DNA of 27,251 nucleotides from DASRHK01 sp035650495 (GCA_035650495.1 DASRHK010000033.1:1-27251), one strand, 5' to 3'. Numbered from the stretch's first letter, positions 6,469 to 15,853 are shown. Made by a program: numbers and translations. The notes: generated by a model from the letters alone, not told the origin.

Positions 6469-7650
6469 TTACGCGGCGCGCAGCGCCTCGACCACCGGCA
6501 GGCGTGCCGCGCGGATCGCCGGCAGCAGCCCGCCGATCAATCCGAGCAGCACGGCCCAGGTCAATCCCCGCTCGACCAGGTCGGGCGTCACCATGAAGCT
6601 GAATGCGATCTGCGTGAAGCTGCCGCCGAGCGTCGACACGCTCATGCCGTTGAACAGCGTGTAGGAAATTGCCGCGCCGATCATGCCGCCGGCCAGCGCC
6701 AGCAGCACGGCTTCGGCGAGCACGGACGCCACCACCGGGGCGCCGGAGAAGCCGATCGCCCGCAGCGTCGCGATCTCCACCGAGCGCGTCGCCACCGCCG
6801 AGTACATCGTGTTGAGCGCGCCGAACAGCGCACCGAAGGCCATGATGATCGAGATCACATTGGTCAGGATGTTGATCGCGCTGGTCAGGCTCTCAGACTG
6901 CGACGTGAAGTAATCGCGCTCGGTCGACACGTCGACCTGGAAGCGAGGATCGGTCGTGATCGAGTCCTTGAACGCCTTGAACGCGGCGGGCGACTCCAAT
7001 TGAGCCAGGACCGAGGACGCGCCGGGCCGTCCGAACGCATTGCGCGCCGTGTCGGCGTCGGTCCACAGCTCCGACTCGTGCGCGTCGCGATCGGAATCGA
7101 AGATGCCGACGACGGTCCATTCGGAGCCGCGGAACTTGAGCTTGTTGCCGATCTTGATGCCTTCGAACTGCTCGGTCGCCGATCGGCCGGCGATGACTTC
7201 GTGCAATCCGGGCTCGAACACGCGGCCCTGCATGAGCTTCACTTCGGGACGCATCTTGAGGCCCATCGGCTCCACGCCGCGCAGCGCGACGTTCACGCTC
7301 GCGGCGCGCGGCCCCTCGCCCTTGCGCAATTCGGTGATGACCAGGAGCTCCGCGGAGGCGAGCGGCTTGCCTTCGACGTCGCGCTTGACCGCCGGCAGCG
7401 TGCGCAGCAGCGAGACGACGTCAGGCTGCAGGTAGGACGCGAGCTCGGACGTCGATCCCGCGTTGATGACGATGGCGCGGCCGTCGGCGCCGGTGCCTTT
7501 CAGCGTCTTCTCGAAGCCCTTGCTCATCGACAGCAGCGCGATCAGTACGGCGACGACGCCGGCGATGCCGACGACGATGACCAGCGACGTGCCAAGCCGG
7601 CTCGGGATCGAGCGCAGGTTCATCAGCGTCACGGCGAGGATGGTCCGCAT
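6469..7650 (-). CDS. ABC transporter permease, FtsX/MacB type (first copy, type B)
   Basis: This 393 aa protein has the same plan as its paralogue at 4083-5273: N-terminal helix (about 18-43), a periplasmic domain of roughly 220 residues, then three membrane helices with RSVEIATLRAIGFSG and the C-terminal end RAARLPVVEALRAA. The ATG lies three bases after the stop of the permease at 7654, so the two are probably translated together as partner subunits. MacB/LolC-type proteins do not move substrate through the membrane; they transmit ATPase-driven motion to a periplasmic partner. That would fit a periplasm-to-outside exporter using the membrane fusion protein in this operon. Confidence 0.92.
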   Translation of the reverse strand: MRTILAVTLMNLRSIPSRLGTSLVIVVGIAGVVAVLIALLSMSKGFEKTLKGTGADGRAIVINAGSTSELASYLQPDVVSLLRTLPAVKRDVEGKPLASAELLVITELRKGEGPRAASVNVALRGVEPMGLKMRPEVKLMQGRVFEPGLHEVIAGRSATEQFEGIKIGNKLKFRGSEWTVVGIFDSDRDAHESELWTDADTARNAFGRPGASSVLAQLESPAAFKAFKDSITTDPRFQVDVSTERDYFTSQSESLTSAINILTNVISIIMAFGALFGALNTMYSAVATRSVEIATLRAIGFSGAPVVASVLAEAVLLALAGGMIGAAISYTLFNGMSVSTLGGSFTQIAFSFMVTPDLVERGLTWAVLLGLIGGLLPAIRAARLPVVEALRAA

Positions 7651-7653
7651 CGA

Positions 7654-8814
7654 TCAGCGTCCGGCGAGCGCGTCGACGATCGACAGCCGCTTCGCGCGCC
7701 ACGCCGGGAAGCCGCCGACGATCAGGCCGAGCGTCGGCATGGTGACGAGCGCGATCGTCCAGACCCGCAGATCGGCGCGGACGGCCGGGAACTGGGTGAG
7801 GACTTTGGCGAATACCTTCATCACGCCCACCGAGAGCAGCATCCCGGCCATGCCGCCGATGAAGCAGATCAGCAGCGCTTCCGCGAGCACGAGAACCAGC
7901 ACCCCGGTATCGGTGAAGCCGATGGTCTTCATCACTGCGAGCTCGGGAATCCGCTCACGCACCGCTTGCGACATCGTGTTACCCGTCAGCAGAAGGATCG
8001 TGAAGAAGACCGCGCAGAGGATCAGGTTCAGGATCAGATTGAGGTTGCCGACCTGGCGCGCGAAGTTCAGCGTGAAGTCGCGCTCGGTCTGCGTCTTGGT
8101 CTCGTCCGGCGAGTTCTCGAACATCGCGTCGATCTGGCTCGAGATCCGCTCCGCCTGGCTTTGGTCCTTCAAGCGCACCACGAAGATCCCCGCAAGGCCT
8201 TGCCCGAACTGGCGTGCTTCGTCGAGATAGTCATAGCGGATGTACATGTTGTTCTTGCGCGGGCACGAGTCCGTCGTGGCGTCGTCGACGATGCCGACGA
8301 GATCGAAGGCCCACGCGCGCGAGCCGTCCTTCTGCGGCCAGATCTGCGACGTCAGCGGGATGCGATCGCCGATCTTCCAGCCATAGCGCTCGACGAGATT
8401 CTTGCCGGCGACCGCGGCAGTCCGCGACGCCTTCCACGCCTCGAGCTGGCCGGGGCCGAGCTTGCACTCCGTGAACACGCGGAACCAGCGATCCGGCATC
8501 GTCGCGAACTGCGGGAAGAAATTCTTCGGGTCCTTGTAGATGCCGCCGAAGAACTGCGAGAACGACACGGCGTCGACGCCCGGCACCGCCTCGATCTGCG
8601 GCAAGAGGCGCATCGGCAGCGGGCTGGTGAACGACACGCGCGCCTGCGTGATCAGGATCGGAGCGTTGAGATTCACCGTGCCGAGCCCGAGCAGGGAATT
8701 CGCCGCCTGCAACAGGCCGAGCAGCAGGAACGCCGTGACCAGCGACAGCATGGTGAGGATCGTGCGCGACTTGCGGCGCCAGAGCGTCGCCCACAACAGC
8801 GGCAGGAAGCGCAT
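7654..8814 (-). CDS. ABC transporter permease, FtsX/MacB type (first copy, type A)
   Basis: This 386 aa permease starts MRFLPLLWATLWRRKSRTIL and has its first helix at about 17-38. The periplasmic domain carries FGGIYKDPKNFFPQFA, and the C-terminal helices carry RIPELAVMKTIGFTD. The periplasmic domain has one segment (DSCPRKNNMYIR) with a cysteine that the paralogue at 5275-6435 lacks, so the two copies may handle different cargo. It begins 20 bases after the ATPase stop. Confidence 0.92.
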   Translation of the reverse strand: MRFLPLLWATLWRRKSRTILTMLSLVTAFLLLGLLQAANSLLGLGTVNLNAPILITQARVSFTSPLPMRLLPQIEAVPGVDAVSFSQFFGGIYKDPKNFFPQFATMPDRWFRVFTECKLGPGQLEAWKASRTAAVAGKNLVERYGWKIGDRIPLTSQIWPQKDGSRAWAFDLVGIVDDATTDSCPRKNNMYIRYDYLDEARQFGQGLAGIFVVRLKDQSQAERISSQIDAMFENSPDETKTQTERDFTLNFARQVGNLNLILNLILCAVFFTILLLTGNTMSQAVRERIPELAVMKTIGFTDTGVLVLVLAEALLICFIGGMAGMLLSVGVMKVFAKVLTQFPAVRADLRVWTIALVTMPTLGLIVGGFPAWRAKRLSIVDALAGR

Positions 8815-8834
8815 CGCGCCGACCGATCGACGCT

Positions 8835-9536
<702 letters not shown>

Positions 9537-9553
9537 TTCACGCTCCGTTTTGC

Positions 9554-10750
9554 CTATTGTCCCTGAACTTTCACCTTAGCGCCGTCGGCGAGCTTCGACA
9601 GATCGCCGATCGCGACCTGCTCGCCCGCAGACAACCCCGCGATCAGCTGGACGCCCTGGCTGTCCTTGCCGCCGACCTTCACAGCGCGACGCTCGACCTT
9701 GTCGTCCTTGATCACGTAGACGATCGAGGTGCCGTTGTCGTCGAGCACCGCGGCTTCCGGCACGCGCACCGAAGGCGCGCTCGGCGCCGACGAAGATTGC
9801 TGGGTCGGCTCGGACAGGAAATTCACGCGCGCGCCCATGTCCGGCAGGATTTTCGGATCGCGCTCGTTGAAGCCGATGCGCACCTTCACCGTCGCCTTGC
9901 TGCGATCGGCGGTCGGGATGACCGCGATCACGTGGCAAGGGATCTTCCAGTCGGGATAGGCATTCAGCGTCGCGCTGACCGGCTGGTTCGGCTGCACGCG
10001 ATTGATGAAATTCTCGTTGACGTCGACCTCGATCTCGAGGGAATCCATGTCGACCAGCGTGCCGATGCCGGTGCGCGTGCCGGCGCCGCCGGCCGAGAGC
10101 GGCGAGATCATCTCGCCCTGCTGCGCGTTCTTGATCGTGATCACGCCGGAGAACGGCGCGCGCACGACGGTGTCGTCCTCCAGACGCTCTTGCACGTCGA
10201 CGGCCTTCTGGGCGCTTTCCAGCTGCGCCTTGAGCGCGTCGGCGCTGGCTTCGGAAGCGTCGAGCTGCGACTGGCTGATCAGCTTCTGCTGCGCAAGCCC
10301 CCGCGCGCGGGTTCGCTCACGCTCCGCGTTCGCGAGTCGAACCTTGATCTCGGCGAGCTGCGCTTTCGCGAGCTCGAGCTGCGCGCGCACGTTGGTGTCG
10401 TCGATGCGCGCGAGCACGTCGCCTTCCTTGACCTGCTTGCCCTCCTCGATCAGCACCTCGGTGACCTTGCCGGTCACCTTGGACGAGACCGTCGCCTGCC
10501 GGCGCGCGACGACGTAGCCGGTGGCGTCGAGGACGGAAGACTGGATCGGGCCGCTGCCTGCGGCGACCGGGGTGGCGGTAGCGGCTTGCACGGCGATCGC
10601 CGAGCCGGGCCGGAAAACGAAGAACGCGATGAGCGCGAGAACGAGCACGCCCGCGCCGATGGCGATCCACTTCGCCCCGCCGCGCGATGGCGGCGGCTGC
10701 AGCGAGCGATCGATCTTCAACTGGGACAAGAGGTCGCTGGGATTGCTCAC
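9554..10750 (-). CDS. Periplasmic membrane fusion protein of ABC exporter (HlyD/MacA family)
   Basis: This 398 aa adaptor would link the inner-membrane permeases to an outer-membrane channel. A short cytoplasmic N-terminus is followed by one membrane helix (28-46). Then comes a split lipoyl/barrel-sandwich domain (ATVSSKVTGKVTEV, and RAPFSGVITIKNAQQGE after the hairpin), an Ala/Gln/Glu/Lys/Arg-rich coiled-coil hairpin (about 115-180), a beta-barrel and a C-terminal membrane-proximal domain. The start is GTG at 10750-10748 with no strong Shine-Dalgarno sequence. It is the first gene of the seven-gene operon. No TolC-type gene is present in the window, so the channel must be encoded elsewhere. 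A hairpin with a T-rich tail lies in the leader just upstream. Confidence 0.93.
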   Translation of the reverse strand: MSNPSDLLSQLKIDRSLQPPPSRGGAKWIAIGAGVLVLALIAFFVFRPGSAIAVQAATATPVAAGSGPIQSSVLDATGYVVARRQATVSSKVTGKVTEVLIEEGKQVKEGDVLARIDDTNVRAQLELAKAQLAEIKVRLANAERERTRARGLAQQKLISQSQLDASEASADALKAQLESAQKAVDVQERLEDDTVVRAPFSGVITIKNAQQGEMISPLSAGGAGTRTGIGTLVDMDSLEIEVDVNENFINRVQPNQPVSATLNAYPDWKIPCHVIAVIPTADRSKATVKVRIGFNERDPKILPDMGARVNFLSEPTQQSSSAPSAPSVRVPEAAVLDDNGTSIVYVIKDDKVERRAVKVGGKDSQGVQLIAGLSAGEQVAIGDLSKLADGAKVKVQGQ

Positions 10751-10780
10751 GTCTGGTGATCCGCAGGTTGGAGGGCACCA

Positions 10781-10804
10781 AAAGAAAGACCCGCTCGAAG
10801 CGGG
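10781..10804 (-). terminator. Leader hairpin with T-rich tail before the exporter operon (attenuator or second terminator)
   Basis: On the minus strand CCCGCT-TCG-AGCGGG (10804-10790) makes a 6-base-pair stem with a 3-base loop, followed at once by TCTTTCTTTT. It is shaped like a weak intrinsic terminator. It sits between the candidate promoter at 10833 and the GTG start at 10750. It is either an attenuator in the operon leader or a backup terminator for the lipoprotein transcript. Confidence 0.5.
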
Positions 10805-10832
10805 CTCTCGAATGACGTCCCCGTGGAGCGCA

Positions 10833-10838
10833 ATTGTA
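10833..10838 (-). promoter_or_regulatory. Candidate -10 of the exporter operon
   Basis: On the minus strand, TACAAT (5 of 6 to consensus) lies just past the terminator of the lipoprotein gene, about 85 bases before the membrane fusion protein start. The expected -35 position falls in the terminator stem and shows no match, so this promoter is tentative. Confidence 0.3.
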
Positions 10839-10846
10839 GCCGCCCC

Positions 10847-10873
10847 AAAAAGAAAGGGGGCCTTTCGGCCCCC
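10847..10873 (-). terminator. Intrinsic terminator of the lipoprotein gene
   Basis: On the minus strand GGGGGCC-GAAA-GGCCCCC (10873-10856) is a 7-base-pair GC stem with a stable GAAA tetraloop, followed by TTTCTTTTT. It begins about 38 bases past the TAA at 10911. Confidence 0.88.
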
Positions 10874-10910
10874 TCAAACATCCTTATGGGATGGGTGAAA
10901 TCGTTACGAC

Positions 10911-13900
10911 TTAGTTCGCAGTGAACGTATGCGAGACCGGGCTCTGCAGCTCAGCATCGAGCAAGCTGCGCGCGGTATCGAACGTGCCGAGCGTGTTCGG
11001 ATCGTACGTCGTCTGCGTCAGGAGTTGCACCGTATCACCGGTGGCAAACGTGCCCGTATCGCAGGCGATGTGGATCGTGAGCGTCTTCTGATCCGGCGAC
11101 AGACGGGCGTTGTTGGCAACGTTGTCCGTGGCGTCGATCGGGCAGGTGAGGCTCGTACCACCGCTTGCCAGAATCCACTCATTCACCCACTGGGCGTTAC
11201 AGGTCACACCAGCGTCGACGCCAACCGTGAGGCCGGCATCCGGCGTGCAGAACGTCGTCGAGGCGCCGCTGGCCGAATCGAGGTCGGTGAACAACTCGTT
11301 CGCCGGGTTCGTGGTCGCGCCAGACTGATCCGTGAACCAGTTACCAATCGGATGCGTGCCAGTGACCGTGAAGGTCGCCGCCGCGCTGCCGTTGGCGAAA
11401 CCAACCGCCTGGAAGCGCAGCTCGAACGGACCGAGGATGTTCGCCACTTCGAAGGTCGGGCCAGCCATACCGAGCTGGGTGCCCGCCCACACGAAGGTCG
11501 CATCATCCGGTGCGCCAGGACCCGAGCAGTAGTCGCCCGGATCGCCACTGATCGTGGCGTTGACGCTGCCAGGACCCGTGCCGGCCTTGAACGCACCCGC
11601 GACCGAGCAATCCCAGATGTTGCCCTGAGCATCCGGCACGTCGCGATAACCGATTTCGGCGTGCTGGAACGCATCCGGGAAGCTGGTGCTGCTCACGGTG
11701 GCACCGGTGTCGTCCGCAATCGCGGTGACCAGCGCCGAGGTGTAGATCGGCTCGGCGTAGGTGAACTCGCTGCCCGGACCCGTCGTCGGCGAGAAGCAGC
11801 CCGGCGAAGTGATCGGGTTGAAGACTTCGTTGGCGCCCTGCGACGGGATCTGCAGCACCAGGCCGTCAGCCGACAACACAACATTCGTGTTGTTGGTCAG
11901 GGTGATGGTGCTCGAGTTGCCATCGCCGTCATTGCCGCAACCGATGAAGGTGATGCTGCCTTCCTGCAGGATCGGCTCGTTGAAGCGGATGAAGGTGTTG
12001 AAGCCGTCATTGAACGCTTCCACAACCAACGGCGGGAACTTGTCCTGCATCACGACGCGAGCATTGTTCGCATCGGTCGCAGTGTTGCCGTTGAGGTCGG
12101 TGATGCCGCCCGTCAGGTCGATCACGTCGTTGTCGATGGCGTCGTTCTCGAACGTCGCCGCACGGGCGCCGCCAAGAGCGTCTGCACCAACGATACGGCT
12201 GACCAGCACCTGCACTTCGTCGTTGCAGACATTGCAGCCGCTGCTGTTCTCGGCGTTGACCGAGTTGATCGCAATGTAGTTCGACAGGGTCGAGCTGCCG
12301 CCCGTCGGCGACGTGGGCAGAGCCCCCGGTCCGATGGTGACGCGCTCGACGACGTCGATGGCGATGCGAGCATTGGCCGCGCTGGCCGCGCCGCTACCCG
12401 TGAGGTAGGCATTCGTGCCGGTCGCGTCCGTGTCGGCGCGCAGCTGGCCGGCCGAGTCATGACGACCCGGGAGCGCCGCGCTGTTCGCGAAGGCACCCGA
12501 AGTGCGCCACAGCTCATCGACGAAGTCGTCGAAGTAGTAGCCACCCGGCGTGCCGTTGTCAGGCGTATGGGCCTCGCTCGTGTCGCCGGTCTGCGGCGAA
12601 ACGTTGAGGACGACGGTGCCAGTCGAGGACGACACTTCGTTCACGACCACGCCACCCTGGCCGAACACGCTCGCACCCTGCGTGGCGCAATCGTCCGGAC
12701 CGGACGGATTGCAGCCGAGCAGCTGGAGAGCGACGGTCGGACCAACCTTGTCCTGCAGCGTGACCTGAGCCGCCGGACCGAGCACGAACGTGCCGCCTGA
12801 GGTCTGGCCGCGCGCGATGGCGACGAAGATGTCGCCAGGATTCGGCTTGTCCGGATTGCCGACGTCATTGCCGGCGATGACGATGTCGAGATCGGTCGCG
12901 CCGTTCGGGGCGATCGAATACCACATCACGCCACCATTGTTGATGGTGGTGATCGCCTTGCCGTCCGCCACTTCGCCCAGCGCCGTCGGGTTGCCGCCGC
13001 CGGTGGTGGTGCGAACCGGGAAGAACAGCGCGTCCTTCGGCAGGCCGCTGACCGGGTCGATGAGGGCGACCGCGAAGTTCACGGTGCCCGTCGGCACGTT
13101 CAGATGCACGCGCGCCACGTGCGTGTGCACGTCGACGAACGTACCGCCATTGAGCGCTTCAGCCAAATTGTCCAGCTGGGTGCCGACGCGCGGGTCGTCC
13201 TGGAAGGCGTTGAACTGGTCGATCTCATCCGGATCCAGCCCGAGGTTGTCGTCGCAGGTTCCGGTCTTGTTGCCGAAGCAGATCTCATCGCCAGTCTCGT
13301 CGATCGCGCTGCGCGGCTCGCCGTTGGCGACCGTGTCGATGAGCGAGGACGTGCTGTCGAAGAGCAGGTTCAGAGCCTGGTTGTCCGGGCCACCGTCGGC
13401 GTTCTCAGCCGGGTTGACCTGGGTGACCGTCAGCGGGCCCGTGGGCTGCGTGCCCGGGGCGAACGTGTTGAAGCACAGCTGATCAACCACGTTCTCGACG
13501 CTGCACTGGCTGCCTTCCGGCGCGTCTTCTCCGCAGTTGCCGTTCGTCGTCGAGATGATCGAGTCGAAATTGACGGCGTCGCCCGCGTTCAGCGGGTTGC
13601 CGGCGAGATCGGTCACGTCTTCGACGGGGATGTCGATCGTCACGTCGGCCGTGTCCGGAAGCGGATCGGCGAGGACGAGCGTGAGGGTCGTCTTGTCGGC
13701 CGACAGCGTGGCGGACTCGACCGTGTCGAACGTGAAGTTCGGGAACGCGCCGATCAGGACCGTGATCGGATTGTTGCCGTCGACAGCACCGGTGATGTTG
13801 ACCGGCTCGCTGAAGTGGATCACGACCGTGTCACCGACGACGCTCGAGAGCGTGCCGCACGGACCCTGGATGAAGCTCGCATTGTCGACCGCGACGACGA

Positions 13901-14888
13901 TCGGCGAGATCGTGTCGGCGTTCGGCGAAGCCGACGCGAAGACCTGGTTCAGCTGAACGAAGTCGTCGTTGGTGCTGATCGGAATATAGTTGACCGAGAA
14001 CGCTTCGTCGGCGTCATCGCAGAGCACACCGCCCTGATCCTCTCCGTTGCCGGCGAAGTCGCCGTCGGTCGTGAGGTTGTAGCCCGGCGCGTAGAGGCGC
14101 ATGCACGAGTCTTCGGGAACACCGGCGAACGTGAAGACGCCGTTGGCATCCGAGGTCGCGGTGAGCGTGCTGCCGCTGGCGTAGGTGACGATGACCGACG
14201 TGATGCCGTTGTTGCAGTCGGAGGGGCTGTTACCTTCCTGCGAAACGCAGGTGGTCTCGCCGTACTGATCGCGCTGCACCTGCTCGAAGGTCAGGCGAAG
14301 AGCCTTGGCAGCGAGAGGAGCGCCGGTGCCGCTGTTGCGCAGCGTGCCGGTGATCGTCGCGTCGGTCTTCGGCAGCTTGAGCGTGCCGGCGTCAGCGTTG
14401 AAGTGGTCGAACCACAGGACCGCCGGATTCGTCTGGCCACCAACGCCTTCCGACGAAGTGACCTGCGCCTGCGGGAACACCTGCGCGGTTGCGCCGAAGT
14501 AACCCGTCGGAGCGACGACCGCGAGGGTCAGCGCGCCACCCGTGTCGGTCCCGTTGTTGTTCACGACATTGACGACCGGAACATTGGGGATCACGAAGTG
14601 GCCGTTCGCGCCGGTCGTGACGGTCAGTGCCGTCGCGTCCTTGCCGCGAAGCGCTTTGCCGTTGACCGCGGCCGTGACCTGAACGCCAGCGAGGAAATTG
14701 CCGCTGGTGTCAGTGACCACGCCCGAAACGGTTCCAACTGCATCACGCTGACCGGGACCACCAACCACTGGTCCGCTAGTCGTTGAGTCGCTACCGCAGC
14801 CCGCTAGACCGAGACCCGCCGCCGCAAGAGCAAATGCAGCGACAAGACGCCGGCCAGGGCTTTTCACCCTATTAACGTCAAGCGTCAT
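10911..14888 (-). CDS. Very large outer-membrane lipoprotein with Ig-like and carboxypeptidase-regulatory-like domains
   Basis: I recognise the architecture but not a named protein. The ATG at 14888 is preferred (1325 aa) because GGGAGA lies 7 bases upstream; an in-frame ATG 15 bases earlier has no ribosome site. A lipoprotein signal (basic residues, then LAAAGLGLAGC) puts the lipidated Cys at 31, and Gly32 predicts outer-membrane sorting. Two beta-sandwich, carboxypeptidase-regulatory-like segments follow (about 52-125, GVVTDTSGNFLAGVQV, and about 165-280, ending SDANGVFTFAGVPED). Next is a bacterial Ig/SbsA-like domain (about 335-450, VVIHFSEPVNITG and VEDVTDLAGNPLNAGD), then a long Asp/Asn/Thr/Gly-rich region with further similar motifs (ITDLNGNTA, FIRFNEPI). 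It is acidic with scattered Cys and shows no enzyme motif. It is monocistronic, with its own promoter and terminator. A surface or adhesion role is an inference. Confidence 0.75.
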   Translation of the reverse strand: MTLDVNRVKSPGRRLVAAFALAAAGLGLAGCGSDSTTSGPVVGGPGQRDAVGTVSGVVTDTSGNFLAGVQVTAAVNGKALRGKDATALTVTTGANGHFVIPNVPVVNVVNNNGTDTGGALTLAVVAPTGYFGATAQVFPQAQVTSSEGVGGQTNPAVLWFDHFNADAGTLKLPKTDATITGTLRNSGTGAPLAAKALRLTFEQVQRDQYGETTCVSQEGNSPSDCNNGITSVIVTYASGSTLTATSDANGVFTFAGVPEDSCMRLYAPGYNLTTDGDFAGNGEDQGGVLCDDADEAFSVNYIPISTNDDFVQLNQVFASASPNADTISPIVVAVDNASFIQGPCGTLSSVVGDTVVIHFSEPVNITGAVDGNNPITVLIGAFPNFTFDTVESATLSADKTTLTLVLADPLPDTADVTIDIPVEDVTDLAGNPLNAGDAVNFDSIISTTNGNCGEDAPEGSQCSVENVVDQLCFNTFAPGTQPTGPLTVTQVNPAENADGGPDNQALNLLFDSTSSLIDTVANGEPRSAIDETGDEICFGNKTGTCDDNLGLDPDEIDQFNAFQDDPRVGTQLDNLAEALNGGTFVDVHTHVARVHLNVPTGTVNFAVALIDPVSGLPKDALFFPVRTTTGGGNPTALGEVADGKAITTINNGGVMWYSIAPNGATDLDIVIAGNDVGNPDKPNPGDIFVAIARGQTSGGTFVLGPAAQVTLQDKVGPTVALQLLGCNPSGPDDCATQGASVFGQGGVVVNEVSSSTGTVVLNVSPQTGDTSEAHTPDNGTPGGYYFDDFVDELWRTSGAFANSAALPGRHDSAGQLRADTDATGTNAYLTGSGAASAANARIAIDVVERVTIGPGALPTSPTGGSSTLSNYIAINSVNAENSSGCNVCNDEVQVLVSRIVGADALGGARAATFENDAIDNDVIDLTGGITDLNGNTATDANNARVVMQDKFPPLVVEAFNDGFNTFIRFNEPILQEGSITFIGCGNDGDGNSSTITLTNNTNVVLSADGLVLQIPSQGANEVFNPITSPGCFSPTTGPGSEFTYAEPIYTSALVTAIADDTGATVSSTSFPDAFQHAEIGYRDVPDAQGNIWDCSVAGAFKAGTGPGSVNATISGDPGDYCSGPGAPDDATFVWAGTQLGMAGPTFEVANILGPFELRFQAVGFANGSAAATFTVTGTHPIGNWFTDQSGATTNPANELFTDLDSASGASTTFCTPDAGLTVGVDAGVTCNAQWVNEWILASGGTSLTCPIDATDNVANNARLSPDQKTLTIHIACDTGTFATGDTVQLLTQTTYDPNTLGTFDTARSLLDAELQSPVSHTFTAN

Positions 14889-14996
14889 TGAGACATCTCC
14901 CATAAGAAGTTACAGAGTTAACCGACTTGGACCCACGACAAAAGCGGGCTGCCCGAGAAGGAATAGACTGAGTCCCCTCCCCCCCTGACGGCAGCG

Positions 14997-15024
14997 AAGA
15001 TAGCACATTTCAAACGCGGCGCAA
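14997..15024 (-). promoter_or_regulatory. Promoter of the large lipoprotein gene
   Basis: On the minus strand TTGCGC (15024-15019) is followed after 16 bases by TATCTT (15002-14997), preceded by TGC as an extended -10. Transcription would start near 14990, giving a leader of about 100 bases. The leader begins with a G7 run and a G4 run (C-rich at 14974-14985 on the plus strand). Confidence 0.55.
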
Positions 15025-15061
15025 GAGGCGATAGCCTCACGCACAGTGACTTAGCGCACAG
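15025..15061. promoter_or_regulatory. Operator-like inverted and direct repeats upstream of the lipoprotein promoter
   Basis: GAGGC-GATA-GCCTC (15025-15038) is a perfect inverted repeat touching the -35 of the lipoprotein promoter. Next to it CGCACAG occurs twice (15040-15046 and 15055-15061), 15 bases apart. Both are suitable for binding a regulator, but no known family is recognised. Confidence 0.35.
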
Positions 15062-15256
15062 AATTAAGGTAGCCCCGATCACTGATCCCGCCGATTCCGC
15101 TCCCACGGGCGAGGCGCAAGTCTGGAAATTTTTGCGGCGCAATGCAACTAGGTAATTTGTCTACGCCCGACCCACCGCACCGCACCATAGCTGAAAAGCG
15201 GGCAGGCAAATCGCCCGGATCGCGACCTTTAGCGGGGCTTGAAGCATCCTACGGGC

Positions 15257-15853
15257 ATGTCCAGTCCTTTTGATCTGCCGCTCGAAGCCCTGACGCTGGA
15301 ACGGGGGCGCCGCGGCGACAACCGCGCCCTCGAGACCATCTATCGGCGCTTCCAAGCTGCGGTCTACGGGCTGGCGCGCCGGATCTGCGGTGACGACGAC
15401 GCCGCGCGCGACGTCACGCACGACAGCTTCCTGCGCGCGTTCGCCGGGCTCAAGCGCTATCGCGGCGAAGCCCCGTTCGGATTCTGGCTGCGCGCGATCG
15501 TCGCCAACGAAGCGCTCATGCATCTGCGGCGCGGGCGCCGCTTCGTCGAATTGTTCGAGGAGCACATCGACGAAACCGCACCCGATATCAGCAGCATTGC
15601 GAACACCGATCTCGAGCGCGCGCTCGCTGCACTTGCGCCATTGCCGCGCGCAGTGCTCTGGCTGTATCACGTCGAGGGCTACACGCACGCGGAGATCGCG
15701 CAGGCGAGCGGCAAGACGATCAGCTTCTCGAAATCGCAGCTGTCGCGCGCGCACCAGAAGCTGCGCGAGCTCTTCGGCGGGCAGCGCGTGACGTCGCCCG
15801 CGCCGATCGCACAGCCCTTCGTCGCCATTTCCGTTACAGGTCGATTGCCATGA
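15257..15853 (+). CDS. RNA polymerase ECF-type sigma factor
   Basis: This 198 aa protein has both ECF domains. Region 2 (about 24-92) carries DDDAARDVTHDSFLRAF and FGFWLRAIVANEALMHLRR. Region 4 (about 118-170) carries LPRAVLWLYHVEGYTHAEIAQ and a recognition helix with SFSKSQLSRAHQKLREL. In region 2.2 the usual Gln of the DVxQ motif is His55. The ATG at 15257 is used; an in-frame TTG at 15239 is possible but less likely, and neither has a strong Shine-Dalgarno sequence. The stop overlaps the next start (ATGA at 15850), tying it to the membrane protein that is probably its anti-sigma factor. The target genes are unknown; the exported PDZ protein in the operon suggests an envelope signal. Confidence 0.92.
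   Translation: MSSPFDLPLEALTLERGRRGDNRALETIYRRFQAAVYGLARRICGDDDAARDVTHDSFLRAFAGLKRYRGEAPFGFWLRAIVANEALMHLRRGRRFVELFEEHIDETAPDISSIANTDLERALAALAPLPRAVLWLYHVEGYTHAEIAQASGKTISFSKSQLSRAHQKLRELFGGQRVTSPAPIAQPFVAISVTGRLP

Larger units (their letters stand above)
14889..15256. other. Intergenic region between the divergent lipoprotein gene and ECF sigma operon (368 bases)
   Basis: The left part holds the lipoprotein leader, promoter and operator-like repeats listed separately. On the sigma side I see no convincing promoter: TTGCGG (15132-15137) and TAATTT (15153-15158) are only 15 bases apart, and no GGAAC/TCTAA-like ECF promoter at the right spacing is evident. I find no small gene here. Confidence 0.4.

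Noticed and set aside
13104..14786. A 560-codon plus-strand open frame inside the large lipoprotein gene
   Set aside because: Low-complexity Arg/Val/Asp composition and no ribosome site; the minus-strand frame has a lipobox, a ribosome site, a promoter and a terminator.
14974..14985. C-rich tract (C4-T-C7) as a possible phase-variation or G-quadruplex element
   Set aside because: Seven bases is short for phase variation, it lies in an untranslated leader, and only two G-runs are present on the transcript strand.
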